Assembly (NCBI RefSeq): GCF_040560245.1
Contig: NZ_JAKMWP010000005.1
Length of the DNA stretch: 64,000 nucleotides
DNA from: Morganella sibonii
Lineage (GTDB): Bacteria > Pseudomonadota > Gammaproteobacteria > Enterobacterales > Enterobacteriaceae
Reading direction: 5' to 3' (one strand)
Part shown: positions 8,343-16,912 of the stretch, piece after piece
How the letters are laid out: the number at the start of each line of letters is the position of its first letter
Position numbering within the stretch: position 1 is the stretch's first letter
Position numbers and translations under genes: made by a program
The notes under the pieces: model-generated
The model's database searches: none
What the model was told of the DNA's origin: nothing
Seen by the model: only the letters and a program-made list of their open reading frames with translations

Positions 8343-9367
8343 TAGAGGTTATCGACGCGACAACGGAGCATATCGCGGATTTACTCGGGCTCCTCGAAGA
8401 GAATGCCATGCAGGGCGACTGGGAGCTGGTGATGACCCGGCGGCCCGGTTATTTTTCCCCGAAAGATGATTTCGGTGAAGTCTATCCGGCACTGGCAAGA
8501 GACGGTGACACGCTGATCGGTATGTGTCAGCTGACGGTACAGAGAGGCTGGGTTAACGGCGAAGAGGCGCGGATGGGCTATCTCAGCAGTTTGCGTGTTG
8601 TGCCGAAATACCGTAATCATCTGAAAGTGTTACAGGCCGGATTTTCCTGGCTGCGGCAGTTGCCGACACCGGATCACTGTTACACCAGTATTGCGGAAAA
8701 TAATCTGCTGGCCAGGCGGCTGCTGGAACGGGGTGTGGAAGGCTTACCGCTTTACCGGCCTCTGAGCAGCATGAGTACGCTGGCGATCAGCAAGAGCCGG
8801 GGTAAAAACCGCGGATTATGGAAAGTGGTGCCGCCGGAAGATTACACGGATGTGATCCGTTTCTTTGCGGAGGAATCCTCCTCCCGTCAGCTGGCACCGG
8901 CGCTGAATCTGAAAGCCATGCAGCAGACCGGCATCACGGTACTCGGCAGTTATCAGAACGGACAGCTGGTGGCCTGCGGTATGCTCTGGGATCAGCGATC
9001 ATTCAAACAGGTTATTGTGGCCGGTTACTCCGGCAGAATGAAGATGCTGCGCCCGCTTTACAATGCGTTTGCCGGGATGACCCGGCGGCCGCAGATGCCG
9101 GAGGCCGGGGAAGTGATCCCGCAGAGTTTCCTGTCGTTCCTGGCCTGTACGGATGATACCAAACTGCCGGATCTGATTGAGGAAGCCCTGCTGCACTGTA
9201 CCACACCGATTATGACAGTCGGGCTTCCGTCCGGACACATCTGCACCAATGATGTGATTAAACGTACCGGTGCATCAGTTTACCGCACCCGGATTTACGG
9301 TGTTGATCTGACGGCTGCGCCGCAGTGGGACGGCCGGATTGTGTGGCCGGAGATAGCTCTGCTGTGA
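8339..9367 (+). CDS. GNAT-family N-acetyl/acyltransferase-like protein
   Basis: A 342-residue protein whose N-terminal ~150 residues follow the GNAT fold. The segment YLSSLRVVPKYRNHLKVL (~80-97) corresponds to strand 4 plus the pyrophosphate-binding V-x-P-x-x-R region, followed by an aspartate-histidine containing strand. The C-terminal half looks like a second, degenerate GNAT repeat. It would transfer an acyl group from acyl-CoA or acyl-carrier protein to an amine. It starts inside the stop of radical SAM enzyme 2 (ATGA) and its stop overlaps the GTG of enzyme 3, placing it in the middle of the pathway operon. Confidence 0.7.
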   Translation: MIEVIDATTEHIADLLGLLEENAMQGDWELVMTRRPGYFSPKDDFGEVYPALARDGDTLIGMCQLTVQRGWVNGEEARMGYLSSLRVVPKYRNHLKVLQAGFSWLRQLPTPDHCYTSIAENNLLARRLLERGVEGLPLYRPLSSMSTLAISKSRGKNRGLWKVVPPEDYTDVIRFFAEESSSRQLAPALNLKAMQQTGITVLGSYQNGQLVACGMLWDQRSFKQVIVAGYSGRMKMLRPLYNAFAGMTRRPQMPEAGEVIPQSFLSFLACTDDTKLPDLIEEALLHCTTPIMTVGLPSGHICTNDVIKRTGASVYRTRIYGVDLTAAPQWDGRIVWPEIALL

Positions 9368-10665
9368 ATATCGTGCTTATCTACCCGAATATGGGGGATT
9401 ACCGCACGAAAGATGCTATGACACCGCTGGCGATGGGGATCCTGGCGGCCTTGTCGCCGGGGCACCGGGTGACATTTTATGATGACCGGCTGGATATCAT
9501 CCCGGATGAACTGCCGGAAGCGGATTTAATTGCCATTTCGGCGGAAACGTTCACGGCACAGCGCAGTTATCAGCTTGCTGACCGGTTCCGCCGTCAGGGG
9601 AAAACCGTGGTGATGGGCGGTTACCATGTCACCTTTATGCCGGATGAAGCGCTGCAGCATGCGGACAGTGTGCTGCTCGGCGATGCGGAAGGGGCGTGGG
9701 AACAGATGCTGGCGGACTGTGAACGCAATGTGCTGAAGCCCCGTTACCGGGGAGCACATGACCGTCCGCTTGCCGGTTGCCGTATTGACCGGACTATTTT
9801 TGAGGGCAAACGTTACGCCCCGGTGTCGCTGGTGCAGTTCTCGCGCGGCTGCCGGTTTGCCTGTGATTTCTGCTCTATCCATGCCTTTTATCCTGAAGGG
9901 GTACGCACCCGGCCGGTTGATGAAATGCGGGATGAAATTTTATCCCTGCCTGCAAAACGGTTTCTGATATTTGTGGATGACAACCTCTTTGCCGGTAAAC
10001 GGGCACTGAATGAACTGCTGGCGATGCTCACACCACTGAAGCGCCGCTGGGGGTGTCAGATAAGTATTGATATTGCCCGTAATGAGGAAATGCTGGATAA
10101 ACTGGCCGCCGCCGGGTGCTGTTTTGTGCTGATCGGTTTTGAAAGCCTGAATGAAACCACGCTCAGGCGGATGGGAAAATCCCGCAGCCATACCGCGAAG
10201 GATTATGCTGCTGTGCTGGCGGCACTGTACCGGCGCGGTATATGTGTTTACGGCACCTTTATTTTCGGCTACGACGAAGACACACCGGAAACTATCCGCA
10301 GTACGCTGGCCTTTGCGGAAAGCAATAAACTGGTGATTGCCAATTTTAATCTGCTGATCCCGACACCCGGCACGGCGCTTTATGCACGGCTGGAGGCTGA
10401 GGGGCGGCTGATTTATCCCGCCTGGTGGCTCGATCCGGATTTCCGTTACGGTGAACCGGCTTTCCGGCCGGGAGGAATGAGTATTGCGGAGCTGGCTGAC
10501 GGATGTTTTTATGCCCGTACCCGCTTCTACCGTTACCCGTCCATTATCCGGCGGCTGTGTCGTTCCGGCAACTGGCGTACTCAGCTGGTTGCCTGGCTTT
10601 ACAATATCGCCTCGCACCGGGATATTGCCCGCAAGCAGGGAAAACGCCCGGGAGGAAAAGAGTGA
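9364..10665 (+). CDS. B12-binding radical SAM enzyme 3 (family B)
   Basis: A 433-residue family B member. The GTG at 9364 (GTGA overlap with the GNAT stop) is preferred over an upstream start because it aligns with the N-termini of enzymes 2 and 4 (NIVLIYPNMG). The B12-binding segment is VVMGGYHVTFMPDEAL (~82-97). The cluster-binding motif is C163-x3-C167-x2-C170 (RGCRFACDFC), followed by FVDDNLFAGKR. The FGYDEDTPETIRSTLAF and PTPGTALYARL segments near the C-terminus are conserved in all five enzymes. No inactivating substitution is visible. Substrate and reaction are unknown. Confidence 0.85.
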   Translation: MNIVLIYPNMGDYRTKDAMTPLAMGILAALSPGHRVTFYDDRLDIIPDELPEADLIAISAETFTAQRSYQLADRFRRQGKTVVMGGYHVTFMPDEALQHADSVLLGDAEGAWEQMLADCERNVLKPRYRGAHDRPLAGCRIDRTIFEGKRYAPVSLVQFSRGCRFACDFCSIHAFYPEGVRTRPVDEMRDEILSLPAKRFLIFVDDNLFAGKRALNELLAMLTPLKRRWGCQISIDIARNEEMLDKLAAAGCCFVLIGFESLNETTLRRMGKSRSHTAKDYAAVLAALYRRGICVYGTFIFGYDEDTPETIRSTLAFAESNKLVIANFNLLIPTPGTALYARLEAEGRLIYPAWWLDPDFRYGEPAFRPGGMSIAELADGCFYARTRFYRYPSIIRRLCRSGNWRTQLVAWLYNIASHRDIARKQGKRPGGKE

Positions 10666-12005
10666 AACTGATACTGATTAAACCGAATATCGGCCGTCAG
10701 GAACACAGTCTTTATGTGGATGAGGGGCGGATGGAGCCTCTGATGCTCGGCGTGCTTGCCGGTCTGACCCCGCCTGATGTGGAAGTGGTACTGTATGACG
10801 ACCGGATGGAAGCCATCCCGTATGATGAACCGGCGGATCTGGTCGCTATCACTGTGGAAACCTTTACCGCCCGCCGCGCCTATGAGATTGCGGCGGAATA
10901 CCGTGCCCGTGATGTCCGTGTGGTGATGGGGGGTATTCATGCCACATTGCTGCCGGAGGAAGTGGCACAGCACTGCGACAGCGTTTTTACCGGTGATGCG
11001 GAAACCCGCTGGACAGAGATGATCCGCGATGCGGAGAAAGGCCGTCTGAAGCCGCGTTATGATGCTCCGGCCGGGATCGGTCAGGTCGACCACAATCTGT
11101 GCGGCTGTCTGCCGCGCCGTGATATCTTCCGCGGAAAAGGGTATTTACCGATCAGCCTGATGCAGTTTACCCGCGGCTGCCGTTTTGCCTGTCGTTTCTG
11201 TGCCGTCAGCCGCTATTTCGGGCGTCAGCACTATATCCGCCGGATCGATGAAGTGGTGCGGGAGATTGAAACGCAAAAACCGAAATTTATCTTTTTTGTC
11301 GATGACAATATCGCCTCTGATCACCGGGAACTGAGTGAGCTGTGCAGCGCACTGACTCCGCTGAATGTCCGCTGGATAAGCCAGGCGAGCCTGGATATGA
11401 CCCGCAACCGCCGTCTGATGTCGCTGTTACAGCAGAGCGGCTGCTGGGGCAATGTGATGGGGTTTGAATCCATCAACCCGGACAGTCTGCGCGATGCGCG
11501 AAAATCGCCGAATATGCGGACATTTTCACAGTATCGTGAGGAAATTTCAGTATTACGGGACTTCGGATTGCAGACCTGGGCGGCGTTCACCCTGGGATAT
11601 GATCATGATACAGCAGAGACCGTGGAAGATACGGTGGAGTTTGCACTGAAAAACCGCTTTGCGTTTGCTGCCTATAACATCCTGATGCCGTATCCCGGCA
11701 CACCGCTGTATCAGCAGCTGGCGCAGGAAAACCGTCTGTTGTTTGACGGAAAATGGTGGCTGCATCCGGAATACCGCTTTAATCAGGCGGCATTTCAGCC
11801 GGCCGGGATGAGCCCGGAAACCCTGACTGAACTGTGCCACGCGGCGCGCAGCCGTTTTAACAGTGTACCATCGATTATCCGGCGTTTTTCTGACCTGCGG
11901 CTGACCCTGCAATCCTTATCGCGCATGGCCACATTCTGGCGTTATACCCTGTTATTCCGCAAAGAGGTGCATAAAAAACACCGGATGCGTTTTGGTCTGA
12001 AATAA
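10662..12005 (+). CDS. B12-binding radical SAM enzyme 4 (family B)
   Basis: A 447-residue family B member. The start is the GTG at 10662 (GTGA overlap with the preceding stop, after a GGGAGGAAAAG ribosome site). The N-terminus KLILIKPNIGRQE aligns with its paralogues. The B12-binding segment is VVMGGIHATLLPEEV (~87-101). The [4Fe-4S] motif is C173-x3-C177-x2-C180 (RGCRFACRFC), with FFVDDNIASDH after it. Two extra cysteines (C147, C149 in LCGC) precede the cluster and are absent from its paralogues. It ends the run of overlapping genes; the next start follows after 9 nt. Confidence 0.85.
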   Translation: MKLILIKPNIGRQEHSLYVDEGRMEPLMLGVLAGLTPPDVEVVLYDDRMEAIPYDEPADLVAITVETFTARRAYEIAAEYRARDVRVVMGGIHATLLPEEVAQHCDSVFTGDAETRWTEMIRDAEKGRLKPRYDAPAGIGQVDHNLCGCLPRRDIFRGKGYLPISLMQFTRGCRFACRFCAVSRYFGRQHYIRRIDEVVREIETQKPKFIFFVDDNIASDHRELSELCSALTPLNVRWISQASLDMTRNRRLMSLLQQSGCWGNVMGFESINPDSLRDARKSPNMRTFSQYREEISVLRDFGLQTWAAFTLGYDHDTAETVEDTVEFALKNRFAFAAYNILMPYPGTPLYQQLAQENRLLFDGKWWLHPEYRFNQAAFQPAGMSPETLTELCHAARSRFNSVPSIIRRFSDLRLTLQSLSRMATFWRYTLLFRKEVHKKHRMRFGLK

Positions 12006-12014
12006 GGAGGGTGA

Positions 12015-12623
12015 ATGAATACCATCCCGGATTCTTTTCCCCGCCGTGTGATCAGCTATCTGCTGTGGTGTATTCCTGTCAGTGTGGTGTTTTTCACGGT
12101 TTATCCGCTGATGAATGCGTATACTGCCGGACGTGCAAGCCTGTATTCCCTGTGGTTTCCGGCTGAGCTGCATATCCCGTTTGTGCCCGGTTTTATCTGG
12201 GTGTACTGCTCGTTTTACCTGATTATTCTGATGCCGGTTTTGTTTCTGCCGCGACGTGAGCACCGGCAGCTTGCACTCACGTTTATTGTGATGACTCTGC
12301 TGGGCGGCGTGATCTTTTTTCTGTTTCCGGCGCAGCTCGGTTTTGTGCGGCAGGTGCCGGAATCTCCGCTGTATCAGACGATGTACACGACACTGTTCGC
12401 ACTGGATCACCCGCATAATCTGGTGCCGTCCCTGCATGTCGCCTGGTCATGTGCTGCGGTGCTGGCCGTTATCCGGCATACCGGACGCGGGCTGACGCTG
12501 TTTTTTCTGTTATGGCTGGTACTGATTGTGCTGTCTGTGCTGCTGGTTCACCAGCACCATGTGGCGGATGTGGTCACCGGCCTGCTGTTGGCGGTAACGG
12601 TTACCTATATGATGAGGAAATAG
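12015..12623 (+). CDS. PAP2-superfamily membrane phosphatase/phosphotransferase
   Basis: A 202-residue integral membrane protein with about six hydrophobic segments. PAP2 signature residues are visible: PSLH at 138-141 and H181-x3-D185 (HHVAD), facing the periplasm in relatives. The third signature (KxxxxxxRP) is not obvious. Family members remove or transfer phosphate on lipid phosphates such as phosphatidate or undecaprenyl pyrophosphate. It has its own GGAGG ribosome site and sits between the cytoplasmic radical SAM genes and an exported SnoaL-like protein. This suggests that the pathway product is a lipid processed or moved at the inner membrane. Confidence 0.75.
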   Translation: MNTIPDSFPRRVISYLLWCIPVSVVFFTVYPLMNAYTAGRASLYSLWFPAELHIPFVPGFIWVYCSFYLIILMPVLFLPRREHRQLALTFIVMTLLGGVIFFLFPAQLGFVRQVPESPLYQTMYTTLFALDHPHNLVPSLHVAWSCAAVLAVIRHTGRGLTLFFLLWLVLIVLSVLLVHQHHVADVVTGLLLAVTVTYMMRK

Positions 12624-12625
12624 TG

Positions 12626-13243
12626 ATGAAAAGGATAATTATCAGTGCATTAATGATTTTCAGTTTTTCGGTTTACGCACAGCCGGGCGAAGAAGACGGT
12701 GCTATCCACGATGAACTGCGGCAGGTCATTGGTACGGTGGAAACAGCGATCAACAGCGGCGATTATGACAAAATGCTGCCGGTGATGAGTGAAAACCTGC
12801 GTGCCACCCCGATCACCCAGGAGTTTATCTCCGGCAAAGCGGCGATAAAACCCTATTTTGAATCCTGGTTCGGGCCGGATAAGTTTCTGAAAAAACTGAA
12901 TATCAGTTTTAACGCCGATGTGGTGACTGAATTATCCCCGGATAAAACCTGGGGTGTCGCTTACGGTAAAGGGATGGAAAAATATCAGCTCAGTGACGGG
13001 CGTACCTATGATTTTCCGACCCGCTGGACCGCGACGGTGGCACTTGAGGACGGTGCCTGGAAAATCCGCACTATTCATATCGGCACCGATTTCACGGATA
13101 ACCCGCTGCTGAATGAAACCCGTAACGCCTTACAGGGCATGATGTACGGTGCGGGCGGTCTGGTAATTGGTCTGCTGGCCGGTATTGTGCTGTTCCGCCG
13201 TAAAAGTGCGGTAAAGCCGGAAGTACCAACAGATAAAAAATAA
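12626..13243 (+). CDS. Exported, membrane-anchored NTF2/SnoaL-like protein
   Basis: A 205-residue protein with a signal peptide (hydrophobic core ~4-15, likely cut after VYA). It has a DUF4440/SnoaL-like cone-shaped domain (~25-150, including TWGVAYGKGM and a Trp-rich second half) and a C-terminal hydrophobic helix (~165-185, MMYGAGGLVIGLLAGIVLF) followed by basic residues. SnoaL-like folds act as cyclases, isomerases or small-molecule binders. This copy would sit in the periplasm, tethered by its C-terminal helix. It follows the PAP2 gene by 2 nt and is the last gene of the rightward operon. A catalytic function is not shown. Confidence 0.65.
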   Translation: MKRIIISALMIFSFSVYAQPGEEDGAIHDELRQVIGTVETAINSGDYDKMLPVMSENLRATPITQEFISGKAAIKPYFESWFGPDKFLKKLNISFNADVVTELSPDKTWGVAYGKGMEKYQLSDGRTYDFPTRWTATVALEDGAWKIRTIHIGTDFTDNPLLNETRNALQGMMYGAGGLVIGLLAGIVLFRRKSAVKPEVPTDKK

Positions 13244-13275
13244 CACCGGTGCTTCTTTGCGGAACCGGGGCGGCT

Positions 13276-13372
13276 GATAACGGGCAAAACGAAAAGACGC
13301 TGTAAATACATCCCTGTAAGCTCAGCCGTGCCATCCATGGCACGGATGCTTTTCGTTATTCTGCCCGTTATC
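13276..13372. repeat. ~97-bp imperfect palindromic intergenic repeat
   Basis: Outer arms GATAACGGGCA and TGCCCGTTATC pair perfectly. Inner arms ACGAAAAG and CTTTTCGT pair as well. Between them lie smaller hairpins (CTGTAAATACATCCCTGTAAG; CCGTGCCATCCATGGCACGG). This architecture matches ERIC-like mobile palindromes found between genes in enterobacteria, although the sequence differs from the ERIC consensus I know. It lies exactly between the convergent SnoaL-like and desaturase genes and may act as a bidirectional terminator. Confidence 0.7.
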
Positions 13373-13420
13373 ACCGTTGTACTTAACCGGCGGGTTTATT
13401 AATAAGACAATGAAGATATT

Positions 13421-14341
13421 TTATTCTTCCGGCGGAAACACAAAATTCAGATCTGCCGGCGCTCCCATCTGTGGTGCAGGCCGCACGCCATAGCGCCACA
13501 TAGTGAAATAGACACGCCAGAAAGTCGGACGCGGCTGGTCATCCACCAGCGACGGCAGTTCATACCACGGTGCCTGCGGGTGCTGGTGGTGAGCGAGATG
13601 GCAGTGATAATTCAGCGCCAGCCAGCGGGAAACCGGCAGTACTTTCAGGTTCCACGCACCGTTCATCACATCGCGGGGACTCCAGGCGTGATCCGCATAT
13701 TGCAGTGCTGACCAGTGCAGCGCAAAGGCCCACAGGCAGAGCAGATAGCCGGTCACACTTAAGTCCAGTACCCAAAACAGCAATGCCTGCCAGAGAAACG
13801 CACCGAGCAGTTCACTCCAGATGGTCAGCGGAGGCAGTTTTGCCAGCTCCGGGACTTGTGAGCCGAATCCCAGCGCCGGTGCGATTTTGGTGACAAACAC
13901 CCGGGAGCGGTAGACGCCAGGTGCAATAAACCAGATCAGATTACCCAGCAGCACACAAAAATAGTACAGCCCGAGCAGATTTCCGCCGTACATCCAGACA
14001 TTACGCAGCCAGCGCGGCTGACTCGGCAGATAATAATCATACAGCTCTTTATCTGTCCGGTTATTTTTATGGTGATTCAGGTGTGCGCGGCGTTGCAGGG
14101 TAAAGGAGGTCGGAAATGCCCATGCGGCAATAATCCCGATCATCCGGTTACCGGCAGCAGAGCGGGCGGCCACGCCATGTACCGCTTCATGCAGAATGGC
14201 AAACGGCATATTGTTGATCAGCATAAAACCTATCAGCGCGGGCAGGGCATAATACCAGGCGAGATGACTGACTCCCCATAAACAGGCCGCTGCTGCGGTC
14301 ATCGAAAAAACCAGCAGAATACTGTTGAGTAAAAGACGCAT
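13421..14341 (-). CDS. Membrane fatty-acid desaturase/hydroxylase-like di-iron enzyme
   Basis: A 306-residue membrane protein with the three histidine boxes of the fatty acid desaturase superfamily: H51-E-A-V-H55, H87-L-N-H90-H91 and H248-L-A-H251-H252. Family members use O2 and a di-iron centre to desaturate or hydroxylate acyl chains at the inner membrane. Its start codon overlaps the stop of radical SAM enzyme 5 (TGATG on the minus strand), so it is co-translated with that enzyme. This links the cluster's chemistry to an acyl chain or similar hydrophobic substrate. The alternative is a hydroxylase or ketolase of the same fold. Confidence 0.8.
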   Translation of the reverse strand: MRLLLNSILLVFSMTAAAACLWGVSHLAWYYALPALIGFMLINNMPFAILHEAVHGVAARSAAGNRMIGIIAAWAFPTSFTLQRRAHLNHHKNNRTDKELYDYYLPSQPRWLRNVWMYGGNLLGLYYFCVLLGNLIWFIAPGVYRSRVFVTKIAPALGFGSQVPELAKLPPLTIWSELLGAFLWQALLFWVLDLSVTGYLLCLWAFALHWSALQYADHAWSPRDVMNGAWNLKVLPVSRWLALNYHCHLAHHQHPQAPWYELPSLVDDQPRPTFWRVYFTMWRYGVRPAPQMGAPADLNFVFPPEE

Positions 14342-15714
14342 CAGTCTGTTTTCCTTGTGTTATTTATCACTACTGCCGGGTTGAACAACCCGGTTTTTTC
14401 ATGGCGTAACCGGCGGGCATAGAGCCGGAAGCCCAGATTGGCGGCCAGGCGGATAAAACGGCTGCCCGGGCGGCGGAATACCCGGTGCAGAATGGCCGTC
14501 AGGCGGTATGTTTCCCGCCAGGCTTCGTGCAGCAGGGATTGCAGGGTTTCCGGTGACATATTTTGCGGCTGAAAAACCACATGTTCGTTGTCATACAGGC
14601 TCAGATCCTGCGTGATTAACCGGTTTTTTTCCGCCATCCTCTGCCACAGACGTGTACCCGGCAGTGGTGTGAGGACGGAAAAACGCACCAGATCCAGCCC
14701 GAGGCCGGGGATCTGCCGTATCGTGTCACGGATGCTTTCCGGTGTATCTTCATCAAACCCGAGCACAAAACAGCCGAGCGCGGCAATCCGGTTATCGCGC
14801 AGCCGCCGGATCTGACGACGGTATTCACTGACCTGGTTACAATTCTTTCCGGTGGCCGTCATGGTTTGCTGACTGAGGTTTTCCAGCCCGATAAGCAGCC
14901 CCTCACAGCCGCTGTCACGCAGCGCACGGAATACCTCGTCATCGTCCGTCACGTTCAGCGTCGCCAGTCCTGACCAGCGGATTTTCAGCGGAATCAGTGC
15001 ACGGAACAGTTCCAGGCTGTACTGCCGGTTGGCATACAGGTTTGGGTCGAGAAATATCCAGCGGCGTTTGCCGCTTTGCTTTATTTCATCAATGACCTCT
15101 GCAACCGGACGTGCTGTGCCTTTTCGCCCCCACTGATGTTGCACAGAACAGAATTCACAGGCGAGCGGACAGCCCCGGTCAGCAATAATGGTGGCGATAT
15201 TCATATGGGCTCGGGGTGGCAGCAGATCACGGCGCGGTACCGGTCCCGGCAGAAAGCCGCGTTCCGGCCGGTGCTGATAGCGCGGCTGCGGATGTCCGTC
15301 AGCCATATCCTGCAAAAACTGCGGCCAGATATATTCACCGGCACCGATCAGTACGGTTTCCGCATGCTGTGCCGCTTCATCAGGCTGCAATGTGGCATGC
15401 GCACCACCCATTGCGGTTCTTGCGCCGCGTTCGCGCCAGTAGCTGCACAGCGCATAAGCCCGGGGAGAGGAGGAGGCCGTGGCGGTGACCACCACGAGAT
15501 CAAAATGTCCGCCGGTGACGGGCGGGGAAACGCCTTCATCACAGAGGGTCAGTTGTGCATTCAGGTGCGGGGGAACCAGAGCGGCGAGGGTGATAAGCGT
15601 CAGCGGGGCATAGCTGATTGCCACGGAAAATGCACTTTTCCGGTAACGGTAAGTCCTGTCAAACGGCAAAATCAGTAATATTCTCACCGGTGCTTCCTGC
15701 TCCACAGATGACAT
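14341..15714 (-). CDS. B12-binding radical SAM enzyme 5 (family A)
   Basis: A 457-residue enzyme with a B12-binding domain (AMGGAHATLQPDEA, ~101-114) and a radical SAM motif C182-x3-C186-x2-C189 (RGCPLACEFC). The ATG at 15714 is chosen over one 39 nt upstream because an AAAGG ribosome site precedes it and the N-terminus then aligns with enzyme 1. It shares with enzyme 1 the start pattern (SYAPLTLITLAALVP), the QWGRK after the cluster and SLYDNEHVVFQPQNMS near the end. Families A and B thus both occur in the locus. It is the second gene of the leftward group, 55 nt after the methyltransferase gene. Confidence 0.85.
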   Translation of the reverse strand: MSSVEQEAPVRILLILPFDRTYRYRKSAFSVAISYAPLTLITLAALVPPHLNAQLTLCDEGVSPPVTGGHFDLVVVTATASSSPRAYALCSYWRERGARTAMGGAHATLQPDEAAQHAETVLIGAGEYIWPQFLQDMADGHPQPRYQHRPERGFLPGPVPRRDLLPPRAHMNIATIIADRGCPLACEFCSVQHQWGRKGTARPVAEVIDEIKQSGKRRWIFLDPNLYANRQYSLELFRALIPLKIRWSGLATLNVTDDDEVFRALRDSGCEGLLIGLENLSQQTMTATGKNCNQVSEYRRQIRRLRDNRIAALGCFVLGFDEDTPESIRDTIRQIPGLGLDLVRFSVLTPLPGTRLWQRMAEKNRLITQDLSLYDNEHVVFQPQNMSPETLQSLLHEAWRETYRLTAILHRVFRRPGSRFIRLAANLGFRLYARRLRHEKTGLFNPAVVINNTRKTD

Positions 15715-15769
15715 ATGGCCTTTCACAATGGCACAGCACGCACCGGGACGCACTGTGCCGGATCAAAGA

Positions 15770-16795
15770 TCAGACCGTAACGACCTCAAGGATGGAAACA
15801 TAGCAACCTGTCGGGATTAGTTTATTTATTTTCAGTCCGGCTTTTGCCAGCAATGTTTCAAATTCAGGAATGGTTCGCTCACCTGCTTCAGGGAAAGCAG
15901 TCAGGCAGAGGATATCCATTGCATAACGGGAATCTGTTTTATCAACCGGGTAGATAACCGGCTCAATAATCAGAAGTTTACTATCATCACGCATAGATTC
16001 CCGGCAGTTTTTCAGTATGACAAGTGCGCGTTCATCCCGCCAGTCCTGCATGATGTTTTTCAGTATATAAATATCAGCTTCCGGTAATGTGCCGAACAGG
16101 TCACCAGAGACGGCCTGCCAGCGTGAATTATCGTTCAGATCACCCAAACGGTTCTGCGGCAGTACATGTTCCCGATCAAGCAGGATACCGTGAAGTGACG
16201 GGTTTGCCCGCAGGATGCGCAGCAGTAATCCGCCCAGTCCTCCGGCGATATCTATCACACGGCTGTTTTCCGGGAACTTATAGGTATTCACAACAAAATG
16301 GTTTTCAATTTCAGACAATGCTGACATTCCGGACGGGAAGTTGTAATCGCTTCGTGTATTTTTTTCCCAGTACTCATAGAATGATTCACCATAATAATTT
16401 TCAAAAGGCGGATTGCCCTGAATGGCATCTGTAACCTGGCCAACCGGTTTCCATAATGTTTCATCCGTCAGCATGAGAATAGTGTGACGCTGGGAATAAG
16501 GATGATCTGATTTGAGAAATTCTGCTTCAGGATTTATAGCGTAATGATGATCATCAACAGCGCTGAAAATGCCATTAGCAATCAGCATCCGTAATACTTT
16601 ATGCAGTAATGCAGGTCGTGTTTTTGTCTGTTCAGACAGCCAATCAACAGAACGAGGCCCTTCTGCAAGATGGTCAGCAAGATGCAATTGCGCGGCTGTA
16701 CGCAAACATCCCGGCAGAGTAAAACTCATTGCGAGATCCATTATACGAAGTACGGTTGTCTCTTCATTATGTGTCATTGAAATATTTTCTGACAT
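15770..16795 (-). CDS. Class I O-methyltransferase homologue (COMT/acetylserotonin type) lacking the catalytic His
   Basis: A 341-residue protein. It has an N-terminal winged-helix dimerisation domain (~1-100) and a C-terminal SAM-binding domain with VIDIAGGLGGL (180-190), GDLFGTLPEAD (231-241) and the LKNIMQDWRDE helix (246-256). In this family the last segment normally reads HDW, and the His is the general base for O-methylation. Here it is Gln250. The protein may therefore methylate a substrate that needs no base, or do other SAM-assisted chemistry as in RdmB-like members. It is first in the leftward cluster group; the AT-rich 117 bp upstream probably carries its promoter. Confidence 0.8.
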   Translation of the reverse strand: MSENISMTHNEETTVLRIMDLAMSFTLPGCLRTAAQLHLADHLAEGPRSVDWLSEQTKTRPALLHKVLRMLIANGIFSAVDDHHYAINPEAEFLKSDHPYSQRHTILMLTDETLWKPVGQVTDAIQGNPPFENYYGESFYEYWEKNTRSDYNFPSGMSALSEIENHFVVNTYKFPENSRVIDIAGGLGGLLLRILRANPSLHGILLDREHVLPQNRLGDLNDNSRWQAVSGDLFGTLPEADIYILKNIMQDWRDERALVILKNCRESMRDDSKLLIIEPVIYPVDKTDSRYAMDILCLTAFPEAGERTIPEFETLLAKAGLKINKLIPTGCYVSILEVVTV

Positions 16796-16912
16796 AAAAA
16801 AACCTCATTAATTAAAATAAATTAAACATTCAGGTGAAAGATAGCACAGTGCCAGAAAATTACCGTATCGAAATATGAAGTATTATTAATTAATGATAAG
16901 TGAATTAACTAT

